A stretch of DNA of 64,000 nt, from the NCBI GenBank assembly GCA_033296885.1, contig MU864000.1, positions 1 to 64,000 on the forward strand. The letters run 5' to 3'. This document shows, piece after piece, positions 57,568 through 64,000 of the stretch; the stretch's first letter is position 1; each line of letters starts with the position of its first letter. Source of the DNA: Triangularia verruculosa (lineage: Eukaryota > Ascomycota > Sordariomycetes > Sordariales > Podosporaceae). The notes under the pieces were generated by a model, which was given only the letters and a program-made list of their open reading frames with translations, made no database searches and had not been told where the DNA came from. The translations under genes were made by a program, and so were the position numbers.

Positions 57568-59820
57568 TATATATAATTTTTAATTATTTAAAGTTCGATA
57601 TATTATACTTACTATCTATTATTACTACTAATTATTATTTACACCTACCTTACCCTTTATTTCCCTTTTTATTAATATTTAACGCGTTATTACCAGCCCC
57701 TTTAAATATCGTTAAAAGTTTAATTACCTTACTTTATAACCCTTAAATCAATATCGATAAAGATTTTAATTATATTACCGGAAAATATTCCTTTTAAAAA
57801 TCTCTACCTTTAAAATTTATTATCTTAAATTATATAATATATCTTCCTTTATTAATATTACCCTCTACTATATCGCTTATATATATAATTATATATAATT
57901 TTCATAATAATTTATTTATTTCGTTATATAATATATTTAAGTTCTAATATTAATGTATTACCTTAGTTAAGCCAATTTAAGTAAGTAATTATATAAAGCT
58001 TACTTTTTATTTACCTTAAGAGTTTAATACTATTATAATAAACATTAATAAAATCTAAACGCTTAATATTATTTTAAACTTTACTTTTTAATTTATAAAA
58101 CTATATTATTATATATATAAAGCTTATATAAATATTCTTTAATTAATTAAATAAAATAATAAAAATTATATTTGGAAGGAGGAGTTTAATAACTTTAAGT
58201 AATAATATAATTATATCCGATTTTAATATATTAAATATACTACTTTAACCTAAACTGGTATAATATTTATTAAATAATAAGTTTAATAATTTAATTGATA
58301 TTTAAAAATATTAATATTATTTTTATTAATTAAATTTAAAATATTATTATAAATATCGTTTAAAATATTTAATAATATAAAAAAGTTATTAAATAATTAT
58401 ATAAAGCTATAAATTGCTATTACATAGCCTTAATAATTCTCGAAAAATAAATTAAAAATTAAAAAGAATTTAACGATTAAATTAATAATTAAATATATAA
58501 ATATAACAAAAATGTCGATAAACTTTTAACTAAAATTTTTATTAATCTCTTACCTTAAATAAATATAAATACTATATTATAAATTAAATTAAAAAACTTC
58601 TTATTAATATATTTAATAGATTTTATATTTAAATAATAAATAATCTTTAAACGGATATCGAATTAATTTAAAAAAGTCTAAGATAGTATATATTATACTA
58701 ATTTAATACTAAACGATCTATCATAATCCCTTTTAAAATATCCTTTTTAATATAATATATAAAAAAGTAATTTATTAATACCGCTTTTTAAAAGGTTTAA
58801 ATATAGTAAACCTTTCGTTAAATTTAAATATAATTTAAGGTTTTAAAATTTAACCTTATATATTTAACGCTTATTATTAATAAAAGTAAAAGTAAAAAAC
58901 TGTTTTTTCGTTTTATAAACGAAATAATTATAAAAGATCTTCCTTTAAAATCCGATAATTTTAAAAATAATAATAAAAATAATATTCTTCATCGATAAAA
59001 CCTTGTTAACGTGTGGCACATAATAGGTGCCGGGTAAGACCCAGGTGTTGAGGTGCCGGGTAGGTCTTCCAACTTCTTCTCACATAAGCCTAACTCGGCA
59101 GACGAGCTCCTTAGCCAAGCCTAACCTTGGCACTATACTATTATAGGTCTAGCGTAACCTAAGACCTACCAAAGGGCTCGGCTCCCAAGAATTTGTCAGC
59201 TATCGAAGGGAATCGAAGCCCATAGAACTAAGCTATACCCTCTATAGCTTAGTAGTCCCACAGGGCACCCTGCTACCCTATAGGGGCCCAGTGCCCTGTA
59301 GAACCTGCTGGAAGACCAGCACACTTGTATAAGTAGACCTCTCCTCTCCTCTCAATCCTGTATGTAGTAAGCAAGCAAGCACAAGCAAGAGAATACAAGT
59401 CAATAATATACATGCACTAAAAGCCTCTGTATTAGACTAAGTACAAGCACTCAAAGCCTCTGTACTGTGACGTCTTGCCCACTGTAATAACAGTGGTCTT
59501 GCTTTCTTCAGCACTGCTGTCGTACCTCTTTCTTCTGCTTCCGCTACGCACTGCTTCAAGCGCATAGTTCGCTGTAGCTCCCCTGTAGGCTCTGTATTAC
59601 AGACCTATAGGGCAACGCAGCAAACAATACGTTATAAGTTAACCGTTAAAAGTAAAGTAATTAATTAAAATTATAGCGGGTATTAAAGAGATTTTATTAA
59701 CTTAATAATATATTAAAGGACTTAGTAGTAACCTAAGGCAAGGAAGGTACGGACTATTTAACAGGAAATAAATACGCGTTTAGGATTACTATATTATTCT
59801 AAGTCTTTTTTTTTTCTTTT
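57475..59820. mobile_element. RIP-degraded insert with nested LTR
   Basis: Apart from the LTR at 59012-59626, this block is extremely AT-rich with no open frames. It contrasts sharply with flanks of normal composition. The base changes seen where it can be compared to an intact copy (the flanking 275-bp repeats) are C-to-T and G-to-A, the RIP signature. The original coding content cannot be recognised. It lies between LITAF-like genes 2 and 3. Confidence 0.8.
59012..59626 (+). mobile_element. Solo-LTR-like element, not RIP-mutated
   Basis: 615 bp beginning TGTGGCACATAATAGG and ending CAGCAAACA, thus TG...CA. It has a TATA-like box TATAAGTAG at about 59328, followed by a CT-rich start region, as in LTR promoters. 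GC content is normal although both sides are RIP-degraded, so it inserted after the decay. Flanking 5-mers TAACG and ATACG are similar but not identical, so no clean target duplication is shown. Its 3' 96 nt recur at 1-96. No internal retroelement genes are present. Confidence 0.7.
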
Positions 59821-59901
59821 TCTTTATTATGGACTTCGAGGCTATTGAAGATTATTACTACAATTGAACCACTGTTCCAAGCCCTGTATTACAGCCCTTA
59901 T
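59627..59901. repeat. Direct repeat copy 2, left half RIP-mutated
   Basis: Partner of 57294-57567. The left half carries the mutations (for example TTAACCGTTAAAAGTAAAG against CCAACCGTTGGAAGTGAAG), and the right half is intact. It begins exactly at the end of the LTR-like element. It marks the right edge of the degraded insert. Confidence 0.85.
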
Positions 59902-60538
59902 CACATATATCCACAAGACCGGATCCGGAGTCCGAGCCGAGTTGACTCCACATCCGGCCCGGTGGATTGGTTTAGGCTACCTTTCTGGCTAGTAGGCCCC
60001 AAAGCACTTTCAGAAACACCTTATTAAGATAGTGACTGGTACAACTTTACAAGCTTTGCGCCAAGAAGACAAAGAACATCGATGCCTATCGAGTGGATGG
60101 GTGTCAGTCAGGTCGAGACCCTCCACAAGGAGAGCCAAGTTTGACATCGAACTGATGACCTATATCTCCATGGTACCCAAGATCTGGGCATTGAGGCTTG
60201 AATGGCGCTAGACAGAAGGCTCTCTCGAAACATGCAGCGATTGGACCCTTTCGCCCACTGCGATCCCAAACTAGCCAAAGAAGAGCAGCTCGTACAGCAG
60301 CTGCGCCTCCCGATCGATATTTGCTTTGGCAAGGCAGAGACGGGATGCGAGGTCCTTTTGCCCTTGCATTGTCCGCTCAAAAACAAAAGTCGAGCCACTG
60401 CCAAGATCAACGGTACCAAAGGGTCTGAATTAAAAAGAGTGGCAGTCGCACATCAGACGTGTTTTCTGAACGTTTTAGTGCGCCCATACGAAAGCTACTC
60501 CTTCGGCCTGCTAGTCCCTTCAAACAAGATCCATCGCC
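59902..60538. other. Intergenic region
   Basis: About 640 nt of normal composition upstream of LITAF-like gene 3. A 132-codon frame at 60202-60600 overlaps the next gene in another frame and is rejected. Confidence 0.5.
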
Positions 60539-61083
60539 ATGTCGCAAACTCAGCAGCCACCTACCGAGGTTCCTCTGACCGACGTAAACAGTCCCAATGA
60601 CAAAGCTGTCCCGCCGCCAGAGTACAGTGCCGGCACCGGCAATCCAGGGGGCCCACAAACTCCGTCCCCTGTTGTCACCGTCCAGCCAAAGGCGACGGCA
60701 CTGCCAACCACTACTCTTGGTCAGATCATCATAACACCTCTCAATCAGATTGGCGAGCGGACGGAATGGATTCAGTGCCCGTTCTGCTTACAGACGACAA
60801 GGATCAAGGTGCACAAGGAGGGTTCCACGATGCAGGTGTATGTCGACTTCGCTGTTCTTGTGACAATTGAATTGTTCGCTGACCATGGATTTGTACCAAT
60901 AGGGTAGCCGGTGTTCTCTGCTGCTTGCTGTGCGTCTGCCTCGCATGCGTCCCATGCCTCGCGCACTGGTTTGAAGACACCGAATACCGCTGTGCCACAT
61001 GCCACAAGATTGTGGCGACCGAGAACTATGATGGGATATACAAGACCCATGGCCCCGGAGGCTCAGTCCAAAGGCTGAACTAA
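60539..61083 (+). CDS. LITAF-like zinc-ribbon membrane protein 3
   Basis: Two exons, 60539-60837 and 60903-61083 (159 aa). The GTATGT donor and CAATAG acceptor keep frame and give VAGVLCCLLCVCLACVPCL as the membrane insert. The Pro-rich N-terminus has VPPPEYSAG. The first Cys pair is IQCPFCLQT (about residue 80). The second pair is YRCATCHKIVAT, followed by a GPGG motif close to the C-terminus. The same layout as members 1 and 2 makes a local family, but sequence identity outside the motifs is low. It is convergent with the ASCH gene. Confidence 0.83.
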
Positions 61084-61251
61084 GCCAGAGTCGACACTGA
61101 CTAGAGGATGGTGCAGTTGGAAAAGGTAGCTGAGATGGAACCATGGCCCTTCTCGCCAACCATTAATGATACCTAGTATAGATACCCCTTGTTTTGATGA
61201 ATCTTTAATCATTGGCGTTAATAAGATATGAAAACCTAGAGCCTCTCCTTC

Positions 61252-61800
61252 TCAGAGTTGTCCTTCTGTGGCTGGAGGTTTTGGTACCCGGTTCGCATCC
61301 TGTCTCAAATCCTGCCTCACGAAAACGACAACAAATCTCTCACAAAGCACCTCGCTCTCGTCGCTGAACTCGTCACGTGGTTTTCCTTCTCGGCGACGTT
61401 GTTCAGCATAAAAGTCGCGATGCCCTTGCTTGTATTCGTCGACTGAGCCCTCGGCCTCGGCCAGGGCAAAGTCGTCGGCGACATCTTTGAACTTGCAGAT
61501 TTTCAGTTCGGTTGTCTTCATCAGCGCCCCTGGCCTGCGGCTTCCATCCAAAATGACCGAGTAATCACCCACGCCCCAATGTAGAGGTTCGGGGACGGGC
61601 CATGACGTGGTTGCTGTTTTCCTGCCTTGAATGGCAAGCTGCAGACGGGCATCGGCGAGCTGAGAGGATGTGCCGCCAAATTGAAAGATGTCCTTTGGCT
61701 GCGAGGCATCGAGAAGGATGTTGCCACTAGCGAGTTCAGCAGAGGCAAGAGACATGAACTCGATAATGTCAGGATGAGTTGATGATAGCGTGGAAGTCAT
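61252..61800 (-). CDS. ASCH-domain protein
   Basis: Single exon, 182 aa. ASCH domains are PUA-like folds that bind RNA; some bacterial members hydrolyse N4-acetylcytidine. Seen here: the GRKTATTSWP motif at about residues 59-68, where family members have Gly-x-Lys-Ser/Thr, then GVGDYSVILDGSRRPGALMK, TTELKICKFKDVADDFALAE and AEGSVDEYKQGHRDFYAEQ, ending LCERFVVVFV. This is the complete order expected for the domain. The substrate is unknown. Its stop is 168 nt from the LITAF 3 stop. Confidence 0.87.
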   Translation of the reverse strand: MTSTLSSTHPDIIEFMSLASAELASGNILLDASQPKDIFQFGGTSSQLADARLQLAIQGRKTATTSWPVPEPLHWGVGDYSVILDGSRRPGALMKTTELKICKFKDVADDFALAEAEGSVDEYKQGHRDFYAEQRRREGKPRDEFSDESEVLCERFVVVFVRQDLRQDANRVPKPPATEGQL

Positions 61801-63666
61801 TTTGTATATCTTGTTTCCACTCGAGCGAAAAGAGGTGACCGGTTTTCAGGGAAGTTGCATTCCATTTGCACATTAGTAGGCAGGTAGGTTACAAGAAGGG
61901 AAGTGAGTCACACGCCGCTGTCTCCTCTTTGGTGTGTTCGACAGAAACAACCAAAGAAGGTCGCTTTTCAAATGCGGCACAATAGAAATATTTTGATATA
62001 TGGTAGGCACTGCCATGACAGGAGTCACAGGACAAAGCTCCCGCATTATCAAAGATACTTAGAACTGGGGCTGTTTTGCGGGAACTCCCAGAGGCCCGTT
62101 CATCCACCCCCCACGCAGCAATGAATCCCCGAGCCCATCACCGCCATCGGCCGCGGTCCAAGCCGAGGTTGTTTCGACTGAGATGCGTATATTGCGCCTC
62201 TACAGGAAGCGCACACACCAGGATGGTCAAGTTGCAACATCCGGCTTTCGGCTCGGCATATCTGGATTAGGAAGCTGCTGGTCTTCCAGGGTTCTCTCGT
62301 CTGACAACAAGTGCGGAGCCACGTTTCCCGTTGGGTATGTTGAGAGGCTGCTCGGGGCCCGGGTGAGATAATAACGGACAGATTCGAGACGCTCTTCTTG
62401 GTTGACAGATGCACGTTGACGCGGATGTGGACCGTGCGCTTGGCTTCCGTTGCGGGGTGAAGTGCATGGCCAAGCACGCAACGGGGATCAAAAGCCACGG
62501 CGCAATTCCCGACTTTGACGGTCAACAATCTTGCTCCCCGTCCCGGCACTCCTTCCGGGATTTCCGGTCGACATCCCCTTCCCGAGTCGGCGGCTGGTGT
62601 CTCCTTCGCTTGCTCTGCGAGGAAAAACTCTCCCCGCGCGAGCCGACACTCACTCTCGACGCTGTATCACCTGCTGCTTCTGGCAGGCCGACTGCACGGT
62701 CCGTCTGGCTCGTCTGTCTCGGCTGTAGTGGGGATCCTCTGTTATTTTCTGGTCCACTCCGTGCCACCCGGATGGCATGATCCCAAACCAGTTGACACAT
62801 CGCAAATATCCAGATTCCAGACCGCCGTGCGTGCGTGGCATTCCGCCTCTAATGAATCCTGCTTCAGCGCGGGTGGGGGAAAACTGCCTTCTTTTTTTCT
62901 TCTCGTGGGCGGGGAAAGGCTGGCAATATAGCGATGTCGGCATGTCGGGCCCCGAACCCCTGGTTCGACATGTTGTGACTCCAAGCATCCCCGCAGAAAG
63001 AGGGCTGCAGAATGGCTCGAGCAACCCCTGAAATATCCGTGGATGTATGTACAAGGGACCCGTTCTGACTCTCAACAGTTGCATTTGGCCCAACGAGCTT
63101 CTGCTTGCGGACGAATACCCGCCTGATGAGCAGTTTGGCCAGCTTCCTGAACCGTCGACTCTTTCAACACGCGAGAGATCAGTTGCACTATGCTGCCTGG
63201 AAATAGCGACAGCAATCCCAACTGACTGAAGCATGGAGCGAGCGCCGAGATCGGAACATACTGATGGCCTCTGCGTGTTAAAGGGCCAAGATTGTCCTGA
63301 TTGGTCATACGGAGTAAGCATGCGCCCTTTCGCGCCCTTTCCAGTCGCTGTCCCTCTGCCTGCCCGGTTGCTTTTCCCGCCAGAAAAAAAGGACGATCGG
63401 ATCTCCCAGGACATTGGACCTTGGAGTTTCCGCAGCGCCCGAACGATGGGTGCGGCTCCCATAACGGCGCAGGGTTGTTTCTCCATCTGCCGCCGCAGAC
63501 AGCACCCCCCAGTTCTCCATCACTTATATCACACCTGCATAGGCACCCCCCCCCTTCCCCTGGCGTACCAAGGTGGTGTGAGTGAGAGACCACTGTACCG
63601 CCCGGTCCTTTTTTCCTCTTCTTTTGGGGTCAGGCAGCGTGTCTGGAGCTGAGCTCTGCCGCTAAG
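61801..63666. other. Long divergent intergenic region
   Basis: About 1.87 kb between the starts of the ASCH gene (minus) and the F-box gene (plus). Several long overlapping frames on both strands (for example 278 codons at 62650-63486, minus) have no domain features. CT-rich tracts and C-runs (63547-63553) near 63500-63640 fit a promoter and leader. Confidence 0.5.
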
Positions 63667-64000
63667 ATGGCTTTTCCGGCAGTATCTGCCCTGGCTGGGA
63701 GCATGGCGTCGTTGGGATTGTCATCGGAAGCGCCAAGTCGCACGAGACTGGGCTTGGAGCATCTCCCCAATGAGCTATTGATCCCCATCGCAGAGATTCT
63801 CGTCCCGGAACCGCCCCAAACCACTCGATTCGCCCTTCGTCCCACCGGCACCTGGGAATTTCGAGATGCGGCACATCAGTGGGCGGAATGGTTGGTTGAT
63901 CACCGCAACCTGCTGGCTCTTGCCCAGACCTCACGGCGTTTGGCTACCATCGCCAAGCCCTTGCTGTACCACACCATCATCATCCCTAACCCCCAATCCT
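63667..64000 (+). CDS. F-box protein, 5' part only
   Basis: Open from the ATG at 63667 to the window edge (about 111 codons). After 30 residues it reads LEHLPNELLIPIAEILV, the start of an F-box helix. A 35-residue insert follows, then NLLALAQTSRRLATIAKPLL and YHTIIIPN, the usual end of a fungal F-box and the start of the partner domain. F-box proteins recruit targets to SCF ubiquitin ligases through Skp1. The target-binding part lies outside the window. Confidence 0.75.
   Translation, partial: MAFPAVSALAGSMASLGLSSEAPSRTRLGLEHLPNELLIPIAEILVPEPPQTTRFALRPTGTWEFRDAAHQWAEWLVDHRNLLALAQTSRRLATIAKPLLYHTIIIPNPQS

Noticed and set aside
57475..59010. Possible mitochondrial DNA insertion because of the high AT content
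   Set aside because: The directional C-to-T/G-to-A differences between the flanking repeat copies explain the AT richness as RIP.
62650..63486. 278-codon minus-strand frame upstream of the F-box gene
   Set aside because: No recognisable domain, Gly/Arg/Ser-rich, overlapping frames on the other strand; treated as non-coding.

Overview
The window is nuclear DNA of a filamentous ascomycete, most likely a sordariomycete close to the Sordariales. Genes carry short introns (about 44-90 nt) with GTRNGT-like donors, CTAAC-like branch points and YAG acceptors. Intergenic space is long. One AT-rich block shows the C-to-T and G-to-A decay typical of repeat-induced point mutation (RIP). The NRPS-monooxygenase gene pair in the middle is the arrangement known for the ferricrocin locus of this class. 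No RNA genes, CRISPR arrays or prokaryotic features were seen.

Left part (1-20.4 kb). The first 1.1 kb holds repeat debris, including the 3' end of an LTR that recurs at 59.5 kb. Next come two tandem UstYa-type (DUF3328) oxidase genes, then a broken Pth11/SAT4-type seven-helix membrane protein gene with one nonsense codon and one frameshift, a secreted pepsin-like aspartic protease and an oil-body-associated (DUF1264) protein. Two uncharacterised genes in the same orientation follow: a 685-aa protein with an N-terminal membrane segment, and a 716-aa protein with a glycine-rich hydrophobic hairpin and an RS-like charged tail. A five-exon polytopic membrane protein gene closes this part.

Central part (20.4-42.5 kb). 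A 15-kb, four-exon NRPS gene of the SidC/NPS2 type (about 5031 aa) lies on the minus strand. It splits into two long frames only because a 71-nt exon lies between two introns. I read its domain order as A-T-C, A-T-C, T-C, A-T-C, T-C, T-C. Upstream on the same strand is sidA, an L-ornithine N5-monooxygenase. Together they should make an intracellular hydroxamate siderophore such as ferricrocin: SidA hydroxylates ornithine, an acetylase encoded elsewhere makes N5-acetyl-N5-hydroxyornithine, and the NRPS assembles the cyclic hexapeptide. The 3.4-kb gene-free stretch upstream of sidA holds four exact copies of ATCWGATAA, the site recognised by the iron-responsive GATA repressors SreA/Urbs1. This gives a direct handle on regulation.

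Right part (42.5-64 kb). This part is mostly core and orphan genes: a type II membrane protein with a Cys-rich ectodomain, a polyQ/acidic protein of unknown role, a WW/FF-domain splicing or transcription factor (Urn1/TCERG1-like), a TAPT1/Emp65 ER membrane protein, an HpcH/HpaI aldolase, a small secreted protein and a small hydrophilic protein. Three diverged LITAF-like zinc-ribbon membrane proteins are spread over 5.6 kb, followed by an ASCH-domain protein and the start of an F-box gene cut by the window edge. Between the second and third LITAF genes is a RIP-degraded insert of about 2.3 kb. It is bounded by two copies of one 275-bp sequence and interrupted by a younger LTR that has not been mutated.
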